64,000 nt of DNA from Halorientalis sp. LT38 (GCF_037031225.1 NZ_JAYEZN010000001.1:1736001-1800000); one strand, 5' to 3'. Shown: positions 43,563-52,874, numbered from the stretch's first letter. Program-made: numbers and translations. The notes: generated by a model not told the origin, from the sequence alone.

Positions 43563-44522
43563 ATGAGCGACGAGGCGAACGTCGCGATCGCGTGCCAGGG
43601 AGGGGGCAGCCACACCGCCTTCAGCGCCGGCGTCCTCCAGGAACTCCTCCCGGCCATCGAACGCCGCGGCGACCGGCTGGTGGGCCTCAGCGGCACCTCT
43701 GGCGGCGCGTTCGCGGCGGTCGCGGGCTGGTACGGCTCGCAGACCGCGGGCACGACCGCCGAGGCCGTCCTCGAGGACCTCTGGGCGGAACTGGCGGCCT
43801 CGAGTCCCGCAGCGCAGATCGGCAACGACGCGCTCGTCTGGACGACGTTCCTCGAGAACACCGGCGTCCCGATCCCGGAGGTCAGTCCCTACCAGCACCC
43901 GTGGTCCGGGTGGGGTCAGGAGCAACTCCGCGAGGCGTTGACGACCGTCGTCGACTTCGACGCGATCCCCGGGCTGGCGGCCCCCGAGGCGCCCGAACTC
44001 GTCGTCGGCACGGTCGACATCAACGCCGGCACCTTCGAGACGTTCACCAACGAGTCGGTCACGGCGACCGCGGTCCTCGCGTCGGCGGCCGTCCCCCAGC
44101 TGTTCCCCGCCGTCGAGATCGACGGCGACAGCTACTGGGACGGCCTGTTCTCGCAGAACCCGCCGATCGGGGACCTGTACGACGTCCCGGCCGAGCGGAA
44201 ACCGGACGAGCTCTGGGTCGTCCAGATCAACCCCCAGACCCGTTCGGGGACGCCGACGACGCTGCGGGAGATCGTCGACCGGCGCAACGAACTGGCCGGC
44301 AACCTCTCGCTGAACCAGGAGCTCCAGGTCGTCGAGCAGATCAACCGGTTCCTGGAGGCGGGGTACCTGCCCGAGGACGAGTACCGGTACACGTCGATCA
44401 GGCGGCTCGGCCTCGATGGCGAGCGCCCCTACGCCTCGAAACTCGACCGCAGCCCGGAGTTCGTCTCCGAACTGATCGAAACGGGGCGGGAGAGTGCCCG
44501 GCAGTTCCTCGCGGACCTGTGA
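43563..44522 (+). CDS. Patatin-like phospholipase
   Basis: The protein has 319 residues from the ATG at 43563. The oxyanion loop is ACQGGGSHTAFSAGVLQELL, the nucleophile Ser is in GLSGTSGGAFAAV (GxSxG) and the dyad Asp is in SYWDGLFSQNPP (DG). All catalytic residues are kept. Patatins hydrolyse acyl lipids; some haloarchaeal relatives are polyhydroxyalkanoate granule depolymerases, which would match the hydroxybutyrate dehydrogenase-like neighbour. This link is inference. Confidence 0.88.
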   Translation: MSDEANVAIACQGGGSHTAFSAGVLQELLPAIERRGDRLVGLSGTSGGAFAAVAGWYGSQTAGTTAEAVLEDLWAELAASSPAAQIGNDALVWTTFLENTGVPIPEVSPYQHPWSGWGQEQLREALTTVVDFDAIPGLAAPEAPELVVGTVDINAGTFETFTNESVTATAVLASAAVPQLFPAVEIDGDSYWDGLFSQNPPIGDLYDVPAERKPDELWVVQINPQTRSGTPTTLREIVDRRNELAGNLSLNQELQVVEQINRFLEAGYLPEDEYRYTSIRRLGLDGERPYASKLDRSPEFVSELIETGRESARQFLADL

Positions 44523-44526
44523 GCCC

Positions 44527-45738
44527 TCAGAGCAGGACCTCGGTCTCGTAGCCGGCGTCTTCGAGGGCCGCCAGCACGGTCTCGACGTGATCGTGGCCGC
44601 GGGTCTCCAGGTCGAGTTCGACCTCGGCGTCGTTCATCGCCACGTCCCGCGAGGTGCGGTCGTGCCGGATGGCGTAGATGTTCGCGCGGTGGGCCGAGAG
44701 GATGTTCGTCAATTCCTCGAGGGTTCCGGGCCGGTCCTTCAGAACGGTGCGCAACCGCAGGTAGCGTCCGGTCCGGACGAGCCCTCGGAGGATCACCGTC
44801 GTCAGCGTGTTGAGGTCGATGTTGCCGCCACAGAGCGCGGGGACGATCACCTCGTCGGCGGCGTAGTCGAAGCGCTCCTCGAGGACCGCTGCCAGCGGCA
44901 CGGCACCGGCGCCCTCGACCAGCGTCTTCGAGCGTTCGAGAAGCATGGTCAGCGCGACGGCGATCTCCTCGTCGCCGACGGTCACCACCTCGTCGACGCG
45001 CTCGCGGATGATCGGGAAGGTCTCGTCGCCGACCCGGCGGGTGGCGATCCCGTCCGCGATGGTGTTGACGCCCTCGCGTTCGACGATCTCGCCCTTCGCC
45101 AGCGACTGGGCGGCGCTCGCCGCCCCCTCCGCCTGGACGCCGATCACCCTGACGTCGGGATTGCGCCCCTTGATCGCCGTGGCGATCCCGCTGATGAGTC
45201 CGCCGCCGCCGATGGGGACGACGACGGTCTCGACATCCGGGCAGTCCTCGAGGATCTCGAGGCCGATGGTCCCCTGGCCGGCCATCACCATGGGATCGTC
45301 GAACGCGTGGACGTAGGTGCGTCCCTCCTCGCGTTCGATCTCGTGGGCCCGCTCGGCGGCCTCGCTGTAGTCCTCGCCGTGGAGGACGACTTCGGCGCCG
45401 TAGCTGCGGGTGGCCTTCACCTTCGAGACCGGCGCGGGTTCGGGCATGACGATCTTCGAGTCGACGCCGGCCTTCGTCGCCGCGAGCGCGACCCCCTGGG
45501 CGTGGTTGCCCGCGCTCGCGGTCACGACGCCCGCTTCCCGCTCTGCGTCCGAGAGCGTCGCGATGCGGTTCGTCGCCCCACGGATCTTGAACGCGCCCGT
45601 GCGCTGGAAGGTCTCGAGTTTCAGGCGGACGTCCGCGCCCGTCATCGCGGAGAAGGTGTGGGAGTACTCCAGCGGCGTGTGTCTGGCCGTCGCCGCGACC
45701 CGGTCTACGGCCGCCTCCACGTCGGCGAGGTCGAGCAT
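44527..45738 (-). CDS. ilvA: Threonine ammonia-lyase (threonine dehydratase)
   Basis: The protein has 403 residues from the ATG at 45738; a GTG at 45753 is an alternative. The PLP Lys is Lys51 in GAFKIRGATN, the phosphate-binding loop is VVPIGGGGLISGIATAIK, and the closing strand is LCGGNIDLN. A single ACT domain follows (LRTVLKDRPGTLEELTNILS) for allosteric control. It deaminates threonine to 2-oxobutanoate, releasing 2-aminocrotonate that RidA deals with. An inverted repeat about 120 bp upstream may mark its promoter. Confidence 0.93.
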   Translation of the reverse strand: MLDLADVEAAVDRVAATARHTPLEYSHTFSAMTGADVRLKLETFQRTGAFKIRGATNRIATLSDAEREAGVVTASAGNHAQGVALAATKAGVDSKIVMPEPAPVSKVKATRSYGAEVVLHGEDYSEAAERAHEIEREEGRTYVHAFDDPMVMAGQGTIGLEILEDCPDVETVVVPIGGGGLISGIATAIKGRNPDVRVIGVQAEGAASAAQSLAKGEIVEREGVNTIADGIATRRVGDETFPIIRERVDEVVTVGDEEIAVALTMLLERSKTLVEGAGAVPLAAVLEERFDYAADEVIVPALCGGNIDLNTLTTVILRGLVRTGRYLRLRTVLKDRPGTLEELTNILSAHRANIYAIRHDRTSRDVAMNDAEVELDLETRGHDHVETVLAALEDAGYETEVLL

Positions 45739-45855
45739 GTTCGGATGTTCCACTACGAGGAGTTAGGTGTTTTCCGCGACGTCCGCGGACCGGGGGGTCG
45801 ACGGGCTCACAAAAACGGATTGGAGCGTGTGACTGCAGATCGAACGGCGACCGCG

Positions 45856-45878
45856 ATGTACTTAAACCCCAGGTACAT
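45856..45878. promoter_or_regulatory. Dyad upstream of ilvA
   Basis: ATGTAC, 11 bp and GTACAT form perfect arms. On the minus strand GTTTAAGTAC within it reads as a TATA box, about 120 bp before the ilvA ATG, implying an unusually long leader of roughly 90 nt. A small hairpin, GGCGG-aaaa-CCGCC, lies at 45885-45898. Confidence 0.45.
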
Positions 45879-45960
45879 TCAATCGGCGGAAAACCGCCAT
45901 ACTCCGGCCTAATATGACCTGTGTCAGACGAGAAGCTGACGGGCGACTCACTCATAAAGG

Positions 45961-46608
45961 TTAGAGCAGTGACCGGAGCGATCGGGTGCGGACGCCGCAC
46001 TGGTTTCGGAACTCGCAGGGGCCGCACTTGGCGTCGTTCTCGATGCGCGCCGGCGGACCGTCCACGGCGTCGGCGGTCCGGACGGCGCTGCGGTAGGCGG
46101 CCTTCCGACGAGTCGTCAGCAGGACCTCACGGACGACCCCGTAGGCCGGATACTCGGCGAACGCCCGCTCGACGGGTGTCTCGCGCTCCCATGAGAGCGC
46201 TTTGGCGGCCGCCACCAGCCGCGCGGTCTGGGGCTTCCAGACGCCCTCGTCGGGCGGCGCACCGGCGAACACGAGCGAAGGCGCCAGCGGTTCCTCGAGG
46301 ACCTTGTGCGCGACGCCCCGACACTCGCGACCGTCGAGCATCTGCTCGCGATGTGGGGGATCGACCAGCGCGTCCCAGGCGTCCAGTCGGGCTTTGGCCC
46401 GCCCCAGTTGGGAGCGAAACCGCGTCGGAGAAACCTCGATGGGGGCGGCCAGCAGGTCGGCGTCGCTGTCGAGCAGACGCTCGTACTCGAAGGCGAGTTG
46501 CCGGCAGGCAGCGACCTCGTCGGGGACGTCCGGCGGGCCCGACCGACGGCGGTAGTAGAGTTTTCGGGGGCAGTACGCGGCCGTCTCCACGTCCCGGAAC
46601 GTGTGCAT
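45961..46608 (-). CDS. Stand-alone Cas4-like (DUF83/RecB-like) protein
   Basis: The protein has 215 residues. The N-terminal AYCPRKLYYRR and the C-terminal KCGPCEFRNQCG supply the four cysteines that bind an Fe-S cluster in Cas4. The nuclease core looks eroded: the usual G-(V)-x-D is GVAH (His for Asp), and no E-x-K dyad follows in a strand (EGVWKPQTARL instead). No CRISPR array or other cas gene is in the window. It is probably a domesticated Cas4 relative, perhaps retaining DNA binding; start is the ATG at 46608. Confidence 0.75.
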   Translation of the reverse strand: MHTFRDVETAAYCPRKLYYRRRSGPPDVPDEVAACRQLAFEYERLLDSDADLLAAPIEVSPTRFRSQLGRAKARLDAWDALVDPPHREQMLDGRECRGVAHKVLEEPLAPSLVFAGAPPDEGVWKPQTARLVAAAKALSWERETPVERAFAEYPAYGVVREVLLTTRRKAAYRSAVRTADAVDGPPARIENDAKCGPCEFRNQCGVRTRSLRSLL

Positions 46609-46650
46609 GGCCGAGGCTGGTCCCGGATTGGTACTTGAACCTTCGTCCGC

Positions 46651-47046
46651 CTATTCCTCGATCCTCGTGTACAGCGTGCGAGCCGCGACGAAGACGACGA
46701 CTGCGAACAGACCACCGGTGCCGACACTGGAAAGGGGCGTCGCCACGGCCTCGACGGTCGTCCTCGCGAACCAGGCGGCCACTGCGAACGCGACGATTAC
46801 TAAAACGCGGCCCGCGACGCCGATTTCGCGGAACCAGGTCCCCACTCGGGAGCCGAAACCCGAGGAGGCTACCGGACCCATCGCGACCGCGAAGGTGACG
46901 AACCCGACCACGGCCCAAGACCAGGCGAGGGCGGTCCCGATGACAGCGTTCTGGGCGACGACGACCAGCGCCAGTCCCGCGACGGCGATATCGGTTCGGC
47001 CCGACGTCCCGTCGGGGAACCAGTTCCGAGGGGCGATGGAGGGCAT
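46651..47046 (-). CDS. Small multi-helix membrane protein
   Basis: The protein has 131 residues from the ATG at 47046; the in-frame sequence further upstream is Arg-rich and not translated. About four helices are seen (DIAVAGLALVVVAQNAVIGT; GRVLVIVAFAVAAWFA; GGLFAVVVFVAARTLY). No family is recognised. It is 42 bp upstream of, and in the same direction as, the Cas4-like gene. Confidence 0.65.
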   Translation of the reverse strand: MPSIAPRNWFPDGTSGRTDIAVAGLALVVVAQNAVIGTALAWSWAVVGFVTFAVAMGPVASSGFGSRVGTWFREIGVAGRVLVIVAFAVAAWFARTTVEAVATPLSSVGTGGLFAVVVFVAARTLYTRIEE

Positions 47047-47124
47047 CGTGTCGGGGACATTTCGGCCCCAGCGCGAAGAATGCTGTGCCGGGCGGTGCGG
47101 TCGCGGTGCGGACACTGCCAGCAT

Positions 47125-47228
47125 CCGCGCGCCTCCGGCGCGCGGTTCGCTCGGCGCGAGGCGAAGCCGAGCGCCGAGGTCGTTTTTCCCCAAGTTTTTG
47201 CGAGGAGAGGTCGCGGCGGAGCCGCGAC
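47125..47228. repeat. Triple-hairpin intergenic element behind cmi4
   Basis: Three stem-loops: CCGCGCGCC-tcc-GGCGCGCGG (47125-47145), CTCGGCGC/GCGCCGAG with a 13-nt loop (47150-47178) and GTCGCGGC-gga-GCCGCGAC (47210-47228). GTTTTTCC and GTTTTTGC lie between the second and third. The element ends 24 bp before the stop of the minus-strand cmi4 gene. Organisation matches the element at 22392-22497. Confidence 0.75.
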
Positions 47229-47252
47229 CCGACGAAGTAAAAAGTGGGTGCC

Positions 47253-47861
47253 TTAGAATTGAGTGTCGGTCTCGATGTCCTCGGCGGCCTCGCGGAGGCC
47301 GTCCTCGCGGGCGCTCTCGGTCAGGCGGACCGAGAGGGCGGCGTCGGGGATGGCGTCCTCGAACTCGCTGCGGAAGCGGCCGCTGACGCGGCGGATCTCG
47401 GCCTGCGTTTCTACCACGTCGAGCGCGCGGGCGACGGTGTCGGAGTCCGAATCGAGGTCGGCGGCGAGCGCGGTGGGGTCGGGGTCGTCGGGGTCCTCGC
47501 GTGCGTCCCGCAGTGTGGCGAGGTCGAAGGGGAAGGCGGTGTCGGCGTCGTCGAGGAGGTGGAGGTCCATCCGTGCGCGGAAGACCGTCTCGGGGGTGAC
47601 GACGAGGGCGTCGGCGAGGGTCGCGTCGTCGTCGCCGTCGTAGAAGCCGCGGACGACCGTCACGAGCGCGTCGGTGCCGAGGGCCGTCTCGAACGTGTAG
47701 CGGTCGCGCATGCGCTCGACGACGGCTTCGACCCGCGCGGCGACCTCCCCCTCGTCCGCGTCGGCGAGCGACCCCGGTCCCTCCTCCTGGCGCTCCGTCA
47801 CGGTCTCTTCGTCGGTGACCTCGACGAAGATGTCCCGGAGTTCCTCTGTTTTCTCGTCCAT
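47253..47861 (-). CDS. cmi4: Conditioned medium-induced protein 4 family
   Basis: The protein has 202 residues from the ATG at 47861. The N terminus MDEKTEELRDIFVEVTDEET and the following TERQEEG are as I remember for haloarchaeal proteins annotated as conditioned medium-induced protein 4. The middle is a helical domain with RNA-polymerase-sigma-like or winged-helix-like spacing (LADALVVTPETVFRARMDLH, ALDVVETQAEIRRVSGRFRS), so a DNA-binding role is possible but unproven. The protein is strongly acidic. The triple-hairpin element lies right behind its stop. Confidence 0.7.
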   Translation of the reverse strand: MDEKTEELRDIFVEVTDEETVTERQEEGPGSLADADEGEVAARVEAVVERMRDRYTFETALGTDALVTVVRGFYDGDDDATLADALVVTPETVFRARMDLHLLDDADTAFPFDLATLRDAREDPDDPDPTALAADLDSDSDTVARALDVVETQAEIRRVSGRFRSEFEDAIPDAALSVRLTESAREDGLREAAEDIETDTQF

Positions 47862-48045
47862 CGTGCACCGAGTCGGAGGACGCGCAGACAAAAAGCTGTT
47901 GCCGGGTATCACCGGGCCCGACGCTGCGGGGGGTCCCCGCCAGGTGACGGACGGCGGCCGCCCGAGAAATCCTTTTCCGGTTGTGTGCCGTGGGTATGCT
48001 GCGGCTTGGCAAGACTTAAGCGCGTAACTTCCACACAAGCAAATT

Positions 48046-50253
48046 ATGGTACTACCGTTGCAGACGGGTGACACCGTCACACGCCCGACGATGTGGCAGA
48101 TCAGCCACGTCGGCGAAATCGTCTTCTACTACCTCGCGGCGCTGACGATCGCCGTGCTGATCTGGGGTGTCTACCGGCGCTTCGATCGGTACACGCAGGG
48201 CGGCGAGGACTGGTTCGAGCGCGTCGACGACCTGGGAAGCCGGATCGTCGAGGCCTCGCGGATCGTCTTCACCAACCGCAAACAGTTCGATCGGGACCTC
48301 TACGGGGGGCTGATGCACTCCTTCATCATGTGGGGCTTTCTGACCCTGCTGATCGGGACGACCATCCTGGCCATCGACATGGACTTCCTGGAGAAGGGCG
48401 GGAAGCTCCTCACCGGCCAGAGCTACTCCATCTTCAACGGGGACTTCTACCTCTCGTACTCCCTCGTGATGGACTTCATGGGCCTGCTCTTCGTCGTCGG
48501 GATCGGCATGGCCCTCTATCGCCGCTACGTCGTTCGCAACGAGCGGCTCTGGGGCCCCAACTCCAGCACCGAAGACCACCTGTTCATCTGGACGCTCTTC
48601 TTCCTCGGCATCGGTGGGTACGTCACCGAGGCGATCCGGATTCTGGGGACCAGCGCGGTGCGTGACGTCTCCTTCGAGACGGTGAGTTTCGTCGGCTGGT
48701 TCGTCAAGGACGTCTTCGCCGCGGCCGGCATGACCCCCGAGATGGCCACGGCGGCCTACCCGGTGGTCTGGTGGTCCCACGCGCTGCTCGCCTTCTTCTT
48801 CATCGCGTGGATCCCCTACGCCAAGCCCTTCCACATGATCTCCTCGTTCGCCAACGTCGTCACCCGCGACGAGAAGGCGGGCAAGCGCCTGCCCGGCATC
48901 CCGGCAGACCTGGACGCGGACACCGGCGCCGAGTCCATGGATTCTTTCTCCTGGAAGGAGATCCTCGACCAGGACGCCTGTACCAAGTGCGGTCGCTGTA
49001 CCTCGGTCTGTCCGGCCAACGGCTCCGGGCGGCCGCTCAGCCCGCGCGACGTCATCCTCGACCTGAAGAACTACCGTGAATCCGTCGAGAACGGCGGCGA
49101 GGAACGGACCATCGTCGGCGACGGCGGCGACGCGGTGATCCAGACCGAGACGATGGAGTCCTGCATGGCCTGCATGGCCTGCATGGACGCCTGCCCGGTC
49201 GAGATCGAGCACCTGAAGACCTTCACCCGGCTGAACCGCCAGCTGACCGACGAGGGCGAGATCCAGCCCAGCATGCAGGACGTCTTCCAGAACGTCATGC
49301 AGAAGGGCAACACCTTCGGCGACTCCCAGCGCAACCGCGGCGACTGGACGGAGGACCTCGAGTTCGACGTGGCCGACGTCCGCGAAGAGCCCGTGGAGTA
49401 CCTCTGGTACGTCGGTGACTACCCGTCCTACGACGACCGGAACAAGCAGGTCGCCCGGTCGCTGGCGAAACTCCTGCAGGCGGCCGACGTCGAGTTCGGC
49501 ATCCTCTACGACGACGAGGTCTACGACGGCAACGACATCCGGCGGGTCGGCGAGGAGTTCCTCTTCGTCGAGCAGGCCGCGACGATGGTCGAGAACTTCC
49601 AGGACGCCGAGTTCGAGAAGATCGTCTGTACCGACCCCCACTCGTACAACACGTTCAAAAACGAGTACCCAGAGGTCGACTTCGACGAGTTCGCCGACGA
49701 CCCGATGATGGACTTCGACATCGAGGGCTTCTGGAACGAGGACGGCAGCACGGAGGTCTACCACTGGACCCAGGCCGTCGAGGAACTCGTCGACCGCGGC
49801 GCCCTCGGACTCTCGGGGACGGAACTGGACTACACCGTCACCTACCACGACCCGTGTCACCTCGGCCGGTACAACGACGAGTACGCGGCCCCGCGCGAGT
49901 TGATCCGCGCGACGGGCTGTGACCTCCACGAGATGCCGCGCAACCGCGCCGACTCCTACTGCTGTGGCGGCGGTGGCGGCGGCCTCTGGATGGAACTCGA
50001 AGAGGAGGAGAAACCGAGCGAGGAACGCCTGCGCGAGGCCCTCGAGGACACCGAGGCCGGACAGGCCGTCGAGAAGTTCGTCGTCGCCTGTCCGATGTGC
50101 ATGACGATGTACGAGGACGGTCGCAAGACCGGCGACTTCGAGGACGAGATCGAGATCGTCGACGTGGCCGAACTGCTCGTCGAGGCCGTCGAGCAGGGCG
50201 GCGTCAGCGCCAGTGCCACCGCCGGCGGCGAGTCCGCGCCCGCCGACGACTGA
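48046..50253 (+). CDS. HdrD-like membrane Fe-S oxidoreductase
   Basis: The protein has 735 residues. The first ~270 residues have about six helices resembling a nitrate-reductase gamma/heme b domain (IVFYYLAALTIAVLIWGVYR; GLMHSFIMWGFLTLL). Two 4Fe-4S motifs follow: CTKCGRCTSVCP and CMACMACMDACP. The C-terminal CCG domain is present once in full (YHDPCHLGRYN; SYCCGGGGGG; ACPMC); the equivalent first CCG copy has lost its cysteines. Such proteins pass electrons between an ETF or similar donor and menaquinone. TTAAG 30 bp upstream fits a leaderless start. Confidence 0.85.
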   Translation: MVLPLQTGDTVTRPTMWQISHVGEIVFYYLAALTIAVLIWGVYRRFDRYTQGGEDWFERVDDLGSRIVEASRIVFTNRKQFDRDLYGGLMHSFIMWGFLTLLIGTTILAIDMDFLEKGGKLLTGQSYSIFNGDFYLSYSLVMDFMGLLFVVGIGMALYRRYVVRNERLWGPNSSTEDHLFIWTLFFLGIGGYVTEAIRILGTSAVRDVSFETVSFVGWFVKDVFAAAGMTPEMATAAYPVVWWSHALLAFFFIAWIPYAKPFHMISSFANVVTRDEKAGKRLPGIPADLDADTGAESMDSFSWKEILDQDACTKCGRCTSVCPANGSGRPLSPRDVILDLKNYRESVENGGEERTIVGDGGDAVIQTETMESCMACMACMDACPVEIEHLKTFTRLNRQLTDEGEIQPSMQDVFQNVMQKGNTFGDSQRNRGDWTEDLEFDVADVREEPVEYLWYVGDYPSYDDRNKQVARSLAKLLQAADVEFGILYDDEVYDGNDIRRVGEEFLFVEQAATMVENFQDAEFEKIVCTDPHSYNTFKNEYPEVDFDEFADDPMMDFDIEGFWNEDGSTEVYHWTQAVEELVDRGALGLSGTELDYTVTYHDPCHLGRYNDEYAAPRELIRATGCDLHEMPRNRADSYCCGGGGGGLWMELEEEEKPSEERLREALEDTEAGQAVEKFVVACPMCMTMYEDGRKTGDFEDEIEIVDVAELLVEAVEQGGVSASATAGGESAPADD

Positions 50254-50344
50254 CGACCGCGCGTCGACGCCGACTCCCTGACCGTCGGGTGGTTTCACTC
50301 GGGAAGACCTAAGTGATCGTAGCCGCTGGTACGACCGAACAGCC

Positions 50345-51805
50345 GTGGTCTCTCGCCGTCAGCTGCTCGTCGCTGGCCTGGTCGCGCTCACGGGCGCGTA
50401 TCTCCTCGTCGGTGGGCTTGGCGGCCTCTCCGAAGAGCGAGCCGAGCGCGACCAGGTCGACAGGAACAGGCTGATCCTACCCACCGAGAACGGGAGCTAT
50501 CTCTGGCCCTACACGTCACGCAAACGGACGACGGCCGGGCAGACGCTCGCGATCAACCTGGTGATCCACGGGGACGACCAGCGGGTACACCGGGCGCTGA
50601 CCGAGCAGACCAGCCTCGACTGGCGCGCACCCATCGAGGAAAACGAGACGGCGGAGAACGGGACGGACTCGCTCGACAACGACTCCGAAGACGGCGAGTT
50701 CGGCGGTGACGCCGATTCGACCGCCCCGACCGAGTCCCCGAGCGAGTTCGCAGACGACGAGACGCCCACGGTGCAAAACGACACCGAGACGCCCGCGAAC
50801 GGGACGGTGAACGGGACGGCGACGCCGGGGCCCGGACCGGGAGAGGCGATCCGGGACTCGCTCTTCGAGTGGGCAGACGCACACGGCTCGACGCGGTACA
50901 CCTACATCGACAGTTCGCCGAAGGGCGGCTCCGGGCACTGGCTGGACGAGACGTACCAGATCCACGCCGGGACGTACCTCGGGAGCCGACACCACATTCG
51001 GGCGTACGCCGCGCCGCGGGACAACTGGACCGCGATCCAGGTCCACCAGGAGTACTGGGACTGGTTCCGCCTGCGACACACCGTCACGGACAGCCGGAAC
51101 GCCCGGAACAGACTCGAGAACGACTTCATCGGCCAGCCGTACGTCTCGGACGTCACCCGGACGTACTACGGCGTCCACGGCGGATGGAACGACGGCTGGC
51201 TGTCGGAGATCGACCTCAGACCCGCGAGCGTGGCGCTCGTCGGGCTGCTCGGACTGCTGTCCGCGAACGCGCGACGGACGATCCGGCGCGACGCGGCGTA
51301 CGCCCTCCGGTGGATCCGCGGGAACGTCCGGGGGCTTGTCCTCGCGGCGATGATCGCAGCGTTGTACCTGAGCGTCCGCAGCGCGGGCCTGTTCCTCGAG
51401 TCGCTCTCGTCGGTCGATCCGCGTGCGTTCGTCGCGGTGCTGTATCCCGTCATCGCCATCGGGCTGCCGGTGGTCGCGTTCGTGTTCGCCCAGCCCTTCG
51501 GGGCGACGTCGCGATTCGAGCGCTTACAGCAGATCTCCCGGTTCCTGGGGCCGCGGATCCAGGCGACGCCGGCGTTCGTGTTCGCCTTCATCGCCCTCTG
51601 TGTGGCGTTCGTCCTCGACTTCGGCGGGCTCGGTATCACCTCCCTCCCGATCGAACTGGCGATCCACCGCGTCGGGCTCGCAGTCGCACTGGGGCTGATC
51701 GCGGCGGGCGCGACCCGGATCGACGAGCGCGGCGGCAGCCTGCTCGCCGTCGGCGTCCTCGGCTGGCTGGTCGGCCTGGCCATGCCGCTGCTTGGCTACC
51801 TGTGA
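50345..51805 (+). CDS. Large membrane protein with extracellular sequon-rich domain
   Basis: The protein has 486 residues with a GTG start. An N-terminal helix ([20 protein letters not shown]) is followed by a ~260-residue outside domain with several Asn-x-Ser/Thr sequons (NGSY, NETA, NGTD, NDTE, NGTVNGT, NWTA) in a Glu/Thr/Pro-rich linker, then six to seven C-terminal helices. N-glycosylation of the linker is likely. I recognise no domain. It lies between the HdrD-like gene and hemB and may be cotranscribed. Confidence 0.65.
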   Translation: MVSRRQLLVAGLVALTGAYLLVGGLGGLSEERAERDQVDRNRLILPTENGSYLWPYTSRKRTTAGQTLAINLVIHGDDQRVHRALTEQTSLDWRAPIEENETAENGTDSLDNDSEDGEFGGDADSTAPTESPSEFADDETPTVQNDTETPANGTVNGTATPGPGPGEAIRDSLFEWADAHGSTRYTYIDSSPKGGSGHWLDETYQIHAGTYLGSRHHIRAYAAPRDNWTAIQVHQEYWDWFRLRHTVTDSRNARNRLENDFIGQPYVSDVTRTYYGVHGGWNDGWLSEIDLRPASVALVGLLGLLSANARRTIRRDAAYALRWIRGNVRGLVLAAMIAALYLSVRSAGLFLESLSSVDPRAFVAVLYPVIAIGLPVVAFVFAQPFGATSRFERLQQISRFLGPRIQATPAFVFAFIALCVAFVLDFGGLGITSLPIELAIHRVGLAVALGLIAAGATRIDERGGSLLAVGVLGWLVGLAMPLLGYL

Positions 51806-51842
51806 ACAGTGGGTTTTTGCGCACACCCCGGATAAAGCCGGT

Positions 51843-52874
51843 ATGAACATCACGCAGCGGCCCCGCCGGCTCCGCCGGGACGGCATCCGCTCTCTCGTCA
51901 GCGAGGTCTCCCTCTCCCCCAGTGACCTGATCGCACCCGTGTTCGTCGACGCGACGACCGACGAGCGCCAGCCGATCCCCTCGATGCCGGGCCACGAACG
52001 CGTGCCCGTCGAGGAGGCCGTCGCTCGCGTCGAGGAGGTCCGCGAGACCGGCGTCGAGGCGGTCATCGTGTTCGGCATCCCCGAGGAGAAAGACGCACGC
52101 GGAACCAGGGCTTTCGCCGACGACGGCGTCGTCCAGCGGGCGGTGCGGGCGATCACCGCCGAGACCGACGCCTACGTGATCACCGACGTCTGCATGTGCG
52201 AGTACACCGACCACGGCCACTGCGGGGTTCTCACGAGCGAAGCGAGTGAGAGCTGGGAAGAGCTTCGCTCTTCCGGTGTGATCGAGGAGGACGCGGACGA
52301 GGAGCCCACCCTCACGGTCAAAAACGACGAGACGCTCGACCTGCTGACGAAGACGGCCGTCTCCCACGCCGCGGCGGGGGCGGACATGGTCGCGCCCTCC
52401 TCGATGACCGACGGGATGGTCGGCGCGATCAGGACGGGACTCGACGATTCGGGTCACGCCGACGTGCCGATCATGAGCTACGCGGCGAAATACGAGAGCG
52501 CCTTCTACGGCCCCTTCCGGGACGCCGCAGACGGCGCACCGGCCTTCGGCGACCGCCGACACTACCAGATGGACCCCGCGAACGCCCGAGAGGCCATGCG
52601 CGAGGTCAGCCTGGACGTCGAGCAGGGCGCGGACGTGCTGATGGTCAAGCCCGCCCTGCCCTACCTGGACGTCGTGAGCGCCGTCCGCCGGGAGTTCGAC
52701 CACCCCGTCGCGGCCTACAACGTCTCCGGGGAGTACGCCATGCTCCACGCCGCCGCGGAGAAGGGATGGCTCGACCTCGAAGCCGTCGCCCACGAGTCGC
52801 TGCTGTCGATCAAGCGCGCCGGCGCGGACCTGATCCTGACGTACTTCGCCGAGGACCTGGCGCCGCGACTGTAG
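51843..52874 (+). CDS. hemB: Delta-aminolevulinic acid dehydratase (porphobilinogen synthase)
   Basis: The protein has 343 residues from the ATG at 51843. It condenses two 5-aminolevulinates into porphobilinogen. The zinc-site motif [14 protein letters not shown] (residues 116-128) and both Schiff-base lysines ([26 protein letters not shown]) are intact. Between residues ~131 and ~155 an extra segment ([14 protein letters not shown] and following) is inserted where homologues have a short loop, and its DNA is made of two hairpins (52230-52274). hemL at 61822 makes its substrate. Confidence 0.95.
   Translation: MNITQRPRRLRRDGIRSLVSEVSLSPSDLIAPVFVDATTDERQPIPSMPGHERVPVEEAVARVEEVRETGVEAVIVFGIPEEKDARGTRAFADDGVVQRAVRAITAETDAYVITDVCMCEYTDHGHCGVLTSEASESWEELRSSGVIEEDADEEPTLTVKNDETLDLLTKTAVSHAAAGADMVAPSSMTDGMVGAIRTGLDDSGHADVPIMSYAAKYESAFYGPFRDAADGAPAFGDRRHYQMDPANAREAMREVSLDVEQGADVLMVKPALPYLDVVSAVRREFDHPVAAYNVSGEYAMLHAAAEKGWLDLEAVAHESLLSIKRAGADLILTYFAEDLAPRL
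52230..52274. repeat. In-frame double hairpin inside hemB
   Basis: CTCAC/GTGAG (52230-52250) encloses GAGCGAAGCGA; GGAAGAGC-ttc-GCTCTTCC (52256-52274) is a perfect 8-bp stem. Together they span 45 nt, encoding 15 residues just after the zinc ligand loop. Their make-up matches the intergenic hairpins of the window, so this looks like a repeat inserted in frame. Confidence 0.7.

Noticed and set aside
45921-46898. Plus-strand frame starting MSDEKLTGDSLIKV
   Set aside because: The opening looks natural but the frame then runs antisense through the Cas4-like gene; at best a tiny fragment.
45961-47046. Possible CRISPR locus because of the Cas4-like gene
   Set aside because: No spaced direct repeats and no other cas gene in the flanks or elsewhere in the window.
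48052-50298. 748-codon minus-strand frame
   Set aside because: Exact antisense of the HdrD-like gene, whose motifs are unambiguous.
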